From NCBI RefSeq assembly GCF_002858745.1, contig NZ_PJRO01000005.1, forward strand, positions 192,865 through 256,864: 64,000 bases of DNA, given 5' to 3'. The translations under genes and the position numbers were made by a program. How positions within the stretch are numbered: the first letter of the stretch is position 1; each line of letters opens with the position of its first letter. The notes below the pieces were generated by a model, which was not told the DNA's origin, did not search any database, and saw only the letters and a list, made by a program, of their open reading frames with translations. Shown in pieces: positions 57,357 to 64,000 of the stretch. This stretch comes from Mesorhizobium loti (GTDB lineage Bacteria; Pseudomonadota; Alphaproteobacteria; Rhizobiales; Rhizobiaceae).

Positions 57357-58208
57357 CTAACCAGTGCTGAGCCCGATCCCCGTCAGGCTGAGTTCGTCAT
57401 GAACGACGATCAGGTAGTCGTTGCCGGGGGGACCCAGATCGGCGAGTGCGGCGAAGGGAGCGCTGCACAGCAGGCGCCTGTCCTGGATCAGCACTGGTCC
57501 GGGCCAGCCCGGCTGGTCGGCGATGTCAGCGTCGGCAATGAGCGTGCAGGCCTGCGGATGCAGCCCTAGATCCTGCGCCATGATGCGAAGTTGTTCGGCC
57601 AAGCCCACGCTTGCGATTCCGTGGTGGCGGCGATAACCGCGGTAGCGAAGAGGACCATGCTCGTCCCGTTGAACCAGCACCAAGCTGGCCGAGTTGAGTG
57701 GATCGATCCTTTCGACAAGCTCTGAGCGATAGAGAAGATGCTTTTGGTCCATAACCATCAGCAGCGCTTTGCTTCTTGGACCTGTCAGATAGCGCTCGAT
57801 GCAATGGAGAGCAAAGAGCGGGGCGGAAGCACCGCGGTCGGATATTGCAAAGCCAAGCCCTTCCGTGAGCTCGAGCGTGTGCAGCGCGAAGTTTGTCACC
57901 GAGGTGCCGAGGTGAATGTCAGGCAGCCAATGCGCGAGAATAACCAAATCGATATTGGAAAGGTCCGCGCGAGAAGACAGGATTGGCAACAGCGCCCGCA
58001 CCATCTCAACGAAGGGGGCGCGATCATCTGCACTCAGCCAGCGAACGACGTTGCTCTCGCTTTCAGTATAGTCCCTGCCGTTCGACTTGAAGAAGCGGCG
58101 CGTATAGTCCTCCCAGTAGTCAACCTTGTCGACGACGGGTGCAGCCGCCGGTTCGAGGCCGCCGAAGGTGCCGCACACGATCGTGCGAGGATCAATGAAG
58201 ATGCTCAT
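57357..58208 (-). CDS. Ketoacyl synthase III-like protein without catalytic residues
   Basis: This 283-residue protein aligns with its neighbour but has Ala at the cysteine position (SDRGASAPLFAL) and Asp in place of His (LIADADIADQ). The GHCxxADPF block is reduced to CSAPFAALADL. It cannot catalyse condensation. Inactive KAS III partners are known, such as PqsB in the PqsBC heterodimer of alkylquinolone synthesis, so a heterodimer with the adjacent active protein is a reasonable inference. Start ATG 58208 (MSIFIDPRTIV), overlapping the upstream fusion gene by 17 bases. Confidence 0.75.
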   Translation of the reverse strand: MSIFIDPRTIVCGTFGGLEPAAAPVVDKVDYWEDYTRRFFKSNGRDYTESESNVVRWLSADDRAPFVEMVRALLPILSSRADLSNIDLVILAHWLPDIHLGTSVTNFALHTLELTEGLGFAISDRGASAPLFALHCIERYLTGPRSKALLMVMDQKHLLYRSELVERIDPLNSASLVLVQRDEHGPLRYRGYRRHHGIASVGLAEQLRIMAQDLGLHPQACTLIADADIADQPGWPGPVLIQDRRLLCSAPFAALADLGPPGNDYLIVVHDELSLTGIGLSTG

Positions 58209-60633
58209 GCGGCACTCCCGAAACATACGCGCGAAAGGCATTCAGGACGTGAATGTTTGTAGCTCCCTCCATGTATTCAAAGGCTTTGGCGTCGCGCGTC
58301 TTGCGGCGAAGCACGGGGTCCATCATCAGCCGTGCCGAACAATCCAGGGAGAAGGTTCTTTCGACCACCTGATCGACAAAGGCCACGGCTTGCAGCTTGA
58401 TGAGGCTGATTTCCTGCGTCTTTGGGTGGCCGGCTTCATAAGCTGCGAGCACCCTGTCGAGCCGCCGCAGGAGCGCCGCGTGGCGCAGCCGCAGATCCGC
58501 AAGACGCGGCGCTATGCCATGGACGGCTTCGCTCAAATGGTCGAGAATTCCGCAGCCGGTGCCAAGTGCGAGGGCGGCAACAACCGGTCGGTTTCGCTCA
58601 AACACGTCGTTGATGGCAACGAAACCGTCCTGCAGGGAGAGCTTTCCATCACCGAGGATCATGTCCGGTTCGACAGGTAGATCCTCGACCACCAGACGAC
58701 AAAGAGCCGCCCCGTGCAGGCCGAATGTCGGCAGTCTCTCGACGGCCAGATGATGACCATGGCGCTTGCGATCGATCATGACCAGAACCGACCGGCCGAA
58801 GCGCTCGTCGCGGGCAAAAAGCAAACCGATTGCGGCGCGCTCGACGTTTCCGACGAGCATCTTGTGCGCGTTGAGGCGAAGTGCACCGTCCCTCTCGCAG
58901 AGATGAGAATTGCCCTGCGACGGATCCGACCCCGTCGTCGGTTCTGTCACGGCGAAGAACGTGCCCTGTGGTCCACTCCGATAAGCACAAAAGAAGCGCT
59001 CGATCTGTTCCGGCGTTCCCATCTTCTGGACGATTCCGCCGGAAAGTGACGGTCCCTGAAGCGCCAGGATACAGCTTGCATCCGCCCTGGCGATGCGCTC
59101 GATCATAGCGATCTGAAGGGCATAGCTGCACTCATCGATGCTAAGGTCGGTCTGCTCTATCGGGAAGCTGTTGTGGCGGGCGGGCACGCCGACCAAGGTC
59201 AGCGCCCGCAGCAGCGGGTCGGCCCAAAGGTCGTGCCAGGCCTCCGGATCGTTTTCCAGCGCGGCGCCTGTCGCGACGAGAAGCGGGCGCATGGCGTCAA
59301 GCTTGGCCAGGCACGGATGATCGAAAACGGTGGCTGGTTGCGGCGAGACGTTGAAGCTCGGTGCCGGCAGCAGGCTGCACGGCGTCTGGTCTGCCAGAAT
59401 GATGTCGTTCGACGCCCGCTGACGTACGAGGGTCAGGCGGTCGCCGTCGATCATGACCTCGGCGGGTTGCCCGAAACCGAGAAAGTTCACCGGGGAGGCG
59501 GTTGCACCATAGGCACCGGACTGATGAATGCAAACAAGGTCGCCAACGGATGGCGACGTCATGGATACATCCTTGCCGATGATGTCCATCGGCGTGCAGA
59601 GCGGTCCGGTCAGGGTCCAGTTTTCGCAGGCAGCGTCGCCCGCTGGGCGATTGGGCACAAGGGTTATGGGAAAATTCTTGCGCATGAGCACGCTATTTCC
59701 CGAGGCGGCTGCATTGAGGTTCGACCCTCCGTCGCAAATGGCGAAATTCTCGCCCTTGACGGTTTTCTTCTGGCGCACGGTGACGACGAACCGTCCGGCG
59801 TTGGCCACAATGTAACGGCCAAGCTCGATGCAGATCTTGCTTTGCGGGTTCGCGCGTTCGTATGCCGCCAGGACCGGATTCAGTTCCTTTTCCAGCACGC
59901 AAAGATCCAATTCGGCTTCGTCTTCGTAATAGGGAACGCCAAAGCCGCCGCCGATGTCGACGAACTGAAGTGGGTGGCGCAGATGGTTGCTGACATCATC
60001 AGCCACGTTCAGGATATGACGGCTGTTGTTGACGATGGTCCTGTGGTCCAGGATGCGTGTGCCCATATAAATATGGAGCCCGGCGATCCGGACATGGGCA
60101 TAATCCGCCGCGTCGCGCAGCACGTTGAAAACAGCAGATTGGTCGATCCCGAACTGCGTTGCCCTGCCGCTCATATTAAGCTTGGCGCCGGGGAACTGAA
60201 AGTCGGGGTTGACCCGCAGGGCGACACTTTGGATCTTACCGTAATCGCCCGCTATGGCGTCAAGTTTTCGCAGTTCCTCGCCGGATTCGATGACGACAGC
60301 CTTGATCCCTGCCAAAACGCATCGGCGTAGCTCAGCTTCGGACTTGCCCGGGCCGACGAAAAGCGTGTGCGCTGCCGGAGCGCCGGCCGCGATCGCGGTC
60401 TCCAGCTCCAGCATCGAGCACACCTCGCACCCCATCCCCGCTCGCACGAGTTCGCGCACGACGGAAAGATTTGGATTCGCCTTCAACGAGTAAAAGAACG
60501 CTACCGAAGGGAAAGTCGCCTTCAACGCCGCGTAGCGTGATCGCAAACATGCCGCGTCGAACAGGTAGAAAGGTGTTCCGACGAACTCGGCGATTTCCCA
60601 AAGGCGTTTGTCATCCCCCGCCATGGTCGTCAC
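58192..60633 (-). CDS. Fusion: type III PLP decarboxylase + acyl-CoA dehydrogenase
   Basis: This 813-residue protein begins with an alanine-racemase-fold PLP decarboxylase (residues about 15-415): Schiff-base K51 in FFYSLKANPN, phosphate loop DIGGGFGVPYY (GGGFG 228-232), ELGRY 270-274, C346 in GPLCTPMD and QSGAYG 371-376. The CTPxD form resembles BtrK-like enzymes, which decarboxylate an aminoacyl group held on a carrier, more than lysine-pathway LysA. Residues about 430-813 are an acyl-CoA dehydrogenase with TEPTTGSD (563-570), NAHKMLVGN and a final MEGATNIHVLNAF. GTG start overlaps the carrier gene before it, so the substrate may be carrier-bound. Confidence 0.85.
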   Translation of the reverse strand: MTTMAGDDKRLWEIAEFVGTPFYLFDAACLRSRYAALKATFPSVAFFYSLKANPNLSVVRELVRAGMGCEVCSMLELETAIAAGAPAAHTLFVGPGKSEAELRRCVLAGIKAVVIESGEELRKLDAIAGDYGKIQSVALRVNPDFQFPGAKLNMSGRATQFGIDQSAVFNVLRDAADYAHVRIAGLHIYMGTRILDHRTIVNNSRHILNVADDVSNHLRHPLQFVDIGGGFGVPYYEDEAELDLCVLEKELNPVLAAYERANPQSKICIELGRYIVANAGRFVVTVRQKKTVKGENFAICDGGSNLNAAASGNSVLMRKNFPITLVPNRPAGDAACENWTLTGPLCTPMDIIGKDVSMTSPSVGDLVCIHQSGAYGATASPVNFLGFGQPAEVMIDGDRLTLVRQRASNDIILADQTPCSLLPAPSFNVSPQPATVFDHPCLAKLDAMRPLLVATGAALENDPEAWHDLWADPLLRALTLVGVPARHNSFPIEQTDLSIDECSYALQIAMIERIARADASCILALQGPSLSGGIVQKMGTPEQIERFFCAYRSGPQGTFFAVTEPTTGSDPSQGNSHLCERDGALRLNAHKMLVGNVERAAIGLLFARDERFGRSVLVMIDRKRHGHHLAVERLPTFGLHGAALCRLVVEDLPVEPDMILGDGKLSLQDGFVAINDVFERNRPVVAALALGTGCGILDHLSEAVHGIAPRLADLRLRHAALLRRLDRVLAAYEAGHPKTQEISLIKLQAVAFVDQVVERTFSLDCSARLMMDPVLRRKTRDAKAFEYMEGATNIHVLNAFRAYVSGVPHEHLH

Positions 60634-60920
60634 CGTCGTGTCAGTTCGATGGCTGAGGCCGCTTTCGTCTCCACGAAAAGAGCAAGCTCATCGATGTTAC
60701 GGAAAATGGTGGAGGTTGCGATGTCGAGCTCGCCAAGGAGTTCAAAGGCATCGACGCCTATTTGATCGCTCAGGCTCGAAAGGAAGTGAACGAACTCGAG
60801 CGAGTCCAGGATCCCCGTTGGACCGTAGATCTGAGCGCCATCCAATATGTCGCGGACACGCGTAGGGCCCAGTCCGGTCTCTTTCAGCGCCTGTTGGATG
60901 GTGGATCTTGTGTCGAGCAT
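60630..60920 (-). CDS. Acyl carrier protein 2
   Basis: This 96-residue carrier has the phosphopantetheine serine at S40 in GPTGILDSLEFVHFL. Start ATG 60920 (MLDTRSTIQQAL) has AGGGGG six bases upstream. A longer TTG-initiated frame that overlaps the upstream stop exists but is less likely. Its stop overlaps the GTG start of the PLP-dehydrogenase fusion, so that enzyme may act on substrates held by this carrier. Confidence 0.82.
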   Translation of the reverse strand: MLDTRSTIQQALKETGLGPTRVRDILDGAQIYGPTGILDSLEFVHFLSSLSDQIGVDAFELLGELDIATSTIFRNIDELALFVETKAASAIELTRR

Positions 60921-60985
60921 GTCGGTCCCCCTTCGCCGCTTCACTCTAAGCTTTTGTTTCTCGTCGATATTCCTACGTGGCGAAC

Positions 60986-61933
60986 TCAATGGATGTAGGT
61001 CTTATCCTCGTTCACGCTCACCAAGGCCGCGGAAGCGGTCATTCCAAGCCCTATACTGAACAGCAGGACCAGGTCGGACGGGCCCACCAGGCTATGGCTT
61101 CTGGCATGCTGCAGGTTGATGAAAGGATCCGCCCCGAAGCAGTGGCCGTAGCGCGAGATGGTGGAAAGCATAATCCGGTCCAGGCCGATGCCGAGCCGCT
61201 TGGCGATCTGGGCCCAGGAGGGGATGTTGACGTTGTGCGGCAGCACGCAACGCAGATCGCCGAGGCCGACGTCGAAGCGAGCGAGGGAACGCAGGATACT
61301 GTCGCAGGCAAAATCGACATAGGCTTCGGCGAAGCCTTCCTGCAACGGCTCGTGTGGTTCGCCTTTGATGATCGCGAAACGTCCATCGTGATGCGTCACA
61401 CTGGCGAGCACGTGATAGGGCCCGTTGCCCCGCCCCACCAGGATGGCGCAGGCGCCCTCGCCCATGATTGTTGCGTTCTCAATCACCCGTATGCCGAGGT
61501 GGAAGGCCTTTTCTCCGATGATGACAAGGGCGACGTCGTCCTTTGCCAGGATACTGTCGAGCAGGCCGAGAATACTCAGACCTGTTGCGCAATGGCCCAT
61601 CGCGGCACTGAACACCTCTATGCCCTTTGCCGAGAAGGGGCCTAATACTTTGCTTTGAAGACCATCGACGATGCTGGTCGTCGGCAAGGTGTGGCAGTGG
61701 ATGACGTGCGTGAGCCGTGTTCCGATTTGATCGTTTCGAGCGAGAAACCCCTCTGCGGCGACACCGAGCAGATCGGGCAGTGACTGCTCGGGATCGCAAT
61801 GGAAGGTGTCAAAACCGAAGAAGCGCCCGAACATTCGGTGCTGGTCGTGCGACAACAGCAGACTGGCCGCGATGTCATCGAGCTTTTCCGTGCGTGCAGG
61901 AAAATGAAGCTGGATATCAAGCAGTGTCAGCAT
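60986..61933 (-). CDS. Ketoacyl synthase III-like protein, Cys and His present
   Basis: This 315-residue thiolase-fold protein has C115 in AAMGHCATGLSIL and H233 in LPHNVNIPSW. It has the same variant third site as the 56406-57344 product, here RYGHCFGADPFINL. The identical cysteine position and shared motif show the two are related, though the sequences have diverged widely. It may start the chain or catalyse an acyl transfer. Start ATG 61933 (MLTLLDIQLHF), overlapping the hydrolase gene by 17 bases. Confidence 0.8.
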   Translation of the reverse strand: MLTLLDIQLHFPARTEKLDDIAASLLLSHDQHRMFGRFFGFDTFHCDPEQSLPDLLGVAAEGFLARNDQIGTRLTHVIHCHTLPTTSIVDGLQSKVLGPFSAKGIEVFSAAMGHCATGLSILGLLDSILAKDDVALVIIGEKAFHLGIRVIENATIMGEGACAILVGRGNGPYHVLASVTHHDGRFAIIKGEPHEPLQEGFAEAYVDFACDSILRSLARFDVGLGDLRCVLPHNVNIPSWAQIAKRLGIGLDRIMLSTISRYGHCFGADPFINLQHARSHSLVGPSDLVLLFSIGLGMTASAALVSVNEDKTYIH

Positions 61934-62885
61934 GTTCGACCTGCGCTTCGGCATGCTTGTTGTCGATGAATTCGACGATGGCTCTCGTTAGGGCGGGATG
62001 ACTGAGGACGGTGCGGTGGTTGCAGTTGTCAAGAAATAGGCTCCCAGCATCGCGAGCAACAGCGAGGATGGCGTGGGCCTCCGCTGAGACGACCTGCCAG
62101 TCTGCCCTGGCGTGAACGACCAGGAGACGGCGGCCCATACGGGCGAAGGTGCGGGGGCCGACATGCCGCGGATCGACCCGGTAGACGAACCGATAGACGC
62201 GGAGGATTGCATCCGTCAGTCGGCGCGGTGCGCTGGTCTGGACCAGATAGCCTTGCAGGAGGGAGCCGAGCGATTGCGGCGCGCTGACGGTTATAAGCCT
62301 GCCTGCTTGCAGACCTTCTTCCAGCGCGACCGCGGCGATGAGACTGCCGGCGGAATGGCCGATCACGCAATCGTACGGCCCCAACGAGCCGCAATGTGCC
62401 GCGACAAGCCGGCCCTTTTCGTGAAATGAGAGCGGTGCGAAGTGCGAGGCGCCGTCGCCCGGAAGATCCGGGACGACAACTCTGAATCCGGCATCGGCCA
62501 GCAATTGCGCCAGTGGCCATACCATCGTGCCGTCGGCGCCCCAGCCATGCAAGAGAAGAGCGCGGCGTCCGTCCGGGTTGCCGCACAACCGCACGGCAAG
62601 GGTACCTTTTCCTGTCCTTAGAAAGTGATCTACGGGAAGTGGAGCCGCCGGAGCCGCAGCGCGATCGCGCTCGAAACGCCGTAGCGCCAACAGGCCTCCG
62701 GCGAGGGGTAGAACAGCTGTCATGAGCTGTATGTCGAGGCGGCGCAAGCGCGACCGCAGATGGCGAAAACGGGCCGGTTGCGGGTCGTCGCCAAACGCCG
62801 AAGTCCTGTGGTCAAGCCAAGGTGTATACAAGCGGCGAACGCCCTCCATCAACCGCAACGCGGGATAAGCGAGCTCAAACAACAC
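61917..62885 (-). CDS. Alpha/beta hydrolase
   Basis: This 322-residue protein has a hydrophobic, basic N-terminal 70 residues, then an alpha/beta hydrolase fold: oxyanion region LLLHGWGADGTMVWP, nucleophile serine in VIGHSAGSLIAA, an aspartate in HARADWQV and the final histidine in DNCNHRTVLSHP. In carrier-based clusters such enzymes release or edit thioester-bound intermediates. GTG start at 62885 has GGAGG at ideal spacing and overlaps the transporter stop by 11 bases; an upstream ATG at 62936 is less likely. Confidence 0.8.
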   Translation of the reverse strand: MLFELAYPALRLMEGVRRLYTPWLDHRTSAFGDDPQPARFRHLRSRLRRLDIQLMTAVLPLAGGLLALRRFERDRAAAPAAPLPVDHFLRTGKGTLAVRLCGNPDGRRALLLHGWGADGTMVWPLAQLLADAGFRVVVPDLPGDGASHFAPLSFHEKGRLVAAHCGSLGPYDCVIGHSAGSLIAAVALEEGLQAGRLITVSAPQSLGSLLQGYLVQTSAPRRLTDAILRVYRFVYRVDPRHVGPRTFARMGRRLLVVHARADWQVVSAEAHAILAVARDAGSLFLDNCNHRTVLSHPALTRAIVEFIDNKHAEAQVEHADTA

Positions 62886-64000
62886 GCTCCACCTCCCATC
62901 TGCGCGAGAGCATGCGAAGGCGGACAAGGAAGGCAATGAACATTGCGGCGGAAGAGGCGATCAGGATGTAGCAGATATGTTCAATGGAGCGCTGGTCCTG
63001 AACCACGAAAAGAACCGCAGCAATCGTCGATAGCTCGACGAGGATTGTGAGGAGGAGCACCTTCAGGCCATCGCCGACCTGCTCAAGGATGATCTGCATG
63101 CATATGGCGCACGGCAACAGGAAGAAGGTCGGCAACAAAAGAAGGAGCAGTCGGATTGACCGGTCATTCAGCTCCGCGGTTTGCTGGGGCACGATCGCGT
63201 CGACGGCAACGCCAGGAATGAGTGCCATGATCAGTGTGGCGAGCAAGTAGAGGGCGATGACGAACAGCAAGCCGACAGTCAGCGGGCGCACGCTCTGACC
63301 ATGGTTCGAGTGCTCATCCAGGGACTGGTTGGCGAGTATGGCAATAGCCGAGCCCGCAGCAACTGCAGGAATCATGAACGCAATGCGCAGCCGTATGACG
63401 ATGAGAAAGGCGGATACCTCGTCCTTGCCAAATCGGTCGAGCACGGGGAAGAGAACGGCTGCGCTAGCACTGGCAATAAGGATGGAGAAGAAGACGGGAC
63501 CACCGACGTTTGCCAGGAGCCCCCGAAGCTTTCCGTAAAGTTGCGGCACCGGCAGCGTCTCTCCGCCGCGTGCCTCACGGTGGACGAGGAATACAACCAG
63601 GGGGAGCATGACAAGGGGGCCGACGAGGTTGCCAAGCAGTACGGCGTCGAAACCCAGCTGGTGCCGCGTCAGAAGAAAATAGGTTGTGCCAAGACTGATC
63701 ACCGCGGCCGCCGCAAAGGGCAGCAGCCCCAGGAGGACGCGTCCACGTCCCCTCAAAGCGCCGTGGTACACTTCGAAAATCACGAATGCCGCCATGGAAA
63801 GCACCGCCAGGGGCAATTCAATCAATGTCGGCAGCCATGTCCCGGCCCGCTCGCCGAGGACGCGTTGGACGCCATAGCCTGCGGCGGCCAGGCAGCAGAG
63901 CAGCAACAGGCCGGTGATTGCGAACACTCGCGAGGAGTTCCACAGGCTGCCCTTCGGCAATGACTGTTTCGTGCGCGCGGCAAAAACCTGGTTGGTAACT
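62875..64000 (-). CDS. MATE-type multidrug/metabolite exporter, C-terminal part
   Basis: About 374 residues are visible; the frame is open to the right edge, with no stop before it. Around ten hydrophobic helices are seen, with the MATE-like repeat segments VTNQVFAARTKQS near the edge and ANVGGPVFFSILIASASAAVLFPVLDRFG in the second half. No catalytic domain is present. It is likely the exporter of the cluster product, driven by a cation gradient. The gene start and any upstream cluster genes lie beyond the window. Confidence 0.7.
   Translation of the reverse strand, partial: VTNQVFAARTKQSLPKGSLWNSSRVFAITGLLLLCCLAAAGYGVQRVLGERAGTWLPTLIELPLAVLSMAAFVIFEVYHGALRGRGRVLLGLLPFAAAAVISLGTTYFLLTRHQLGFDAVLLGNLVGPLVMLPLVVFLVHREARGGETLPVPQLYGKLRGLLANVGGPVFFSILIASASAAVLFPVLDRFGKDEVSAFLIVIRLRIAFMIPAVAAGSAIAILANQSLDEHSNHGQSVRPLTVGLLFVIALYLLATLIMALIPGVAVDAIVPQQTAELNDRSIRLLLLLLPTFFLLPCAICMQIILEQVGDGLKVLLLTILVELSTIAAVLFVVQDQRSIEHICYILIASSAAMFIAFLVRLRMLSRRWEVERVV

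Noticed and set aside
58192..60633. Diaminopimelate decarboxylase (lysA)
   Set aside because: The CTPMD loop and the fusion to a dehydrogenase in a carrier-protein operon do not fit LysA.
54811..61933. Alkylquinolone (pqs) operon
   Set aside because: Only the ligase plus paired KAS III arrangement matches; carriers, PLP enzyme, dehydrogenases and P450-fold genes have no pqs counterparts.

Overview
The window looks like the chromosome of a rhizobial alphaproteobacterium, most probably Mesorhizobium or a close relative. The evidence is a GcrA cell-cycle regulator beside a cluster of GANTC sites, a class I lysyl-tRNA synthetase, the gcrA-argD-argF-hslO neighbourhood, a PodJ-like coiled-coil protein, many rhizobial-style palindromic intergenic repeats, and high GC. 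No tRNA, rRNA or CRISPR array was found.

Layout. Positions 1-2.2 kb hold the start of a PodJ-like gene (minus strand) and a LiuR-like MerR regulator. Positions 2.6-9.7 kb hold a beta-oxidation operon (two acyl-CoA dehydrogenases, a thiolase and a hydratase/dehydrogenase). It starts behind an operator that matches one in front of the regulator, and it is interrupted by a DUF559 gene framed by inverted repeats. From 9.9 to 13.8 kb come a thioesterase, an S24-type repressor, a nuclease-like secreted protein and lysK. An arsenic locus fills 14.0-18.5 kb: DUF6428, ArsR, an ArsC-acetyltransferase fusion, ACR3, an MFS carrier and a small GDCCVxC protein. From 18.8 to 34.2 kb are mixed genes: an EamA transporter with a DUF1127-like tail, a quinone-oxidoreductase-type enzyme, TerB, a solute-binding protein, PPK2, PhoR and PhoU without pst genes, CorA, hydrolases, a LysR/MFS pair and an FAD oxidoreductase. 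Then come gcrA, argD, argF, a triple stem-loop repeat and hslO (34.3-38.6 kb). Up to 46.5 kb there are an RcnB-like protein, a CocE-type hydrolase, an orphan peptide-binding protein with a divergent regulator, and L-2-hydroxyglutarate oxidase.

The most interesting part is 47.8 kb to the right edge: a minus-strand, tightly overlapping operon of at least 14 genes that continues beyond the window. It encodes a MATE-type transporter, an alpha/beta hydrolase, three ketoacyl-synthase-III-fold proteins (one with no catalytic residues), two acyl carrier proteins, a fused PLP decarboxylase-acyl-CoA dehydrogenase, an acyl-CoA/ACP ligase, a DltA-like adenylation enzyme, an aldo/keto reductase, a second acyl-CoA dehydrogenase, and two cytochrome-P450-fold proteins that have glutamine where the haem-ligating cysteine should be. 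Hand counts show lower GC here (about 55% in four 60-base blocks, against about 66% in four core blocks). A truncated tyrosine recombinase sits at its left end, so it is probably an acquired island. It looks like a pathway for a carrier-bound aminoacyl or acyl metabolite with its own exporter. The product cannot be read from the sequence, and I know of no described cluster with this gene set.
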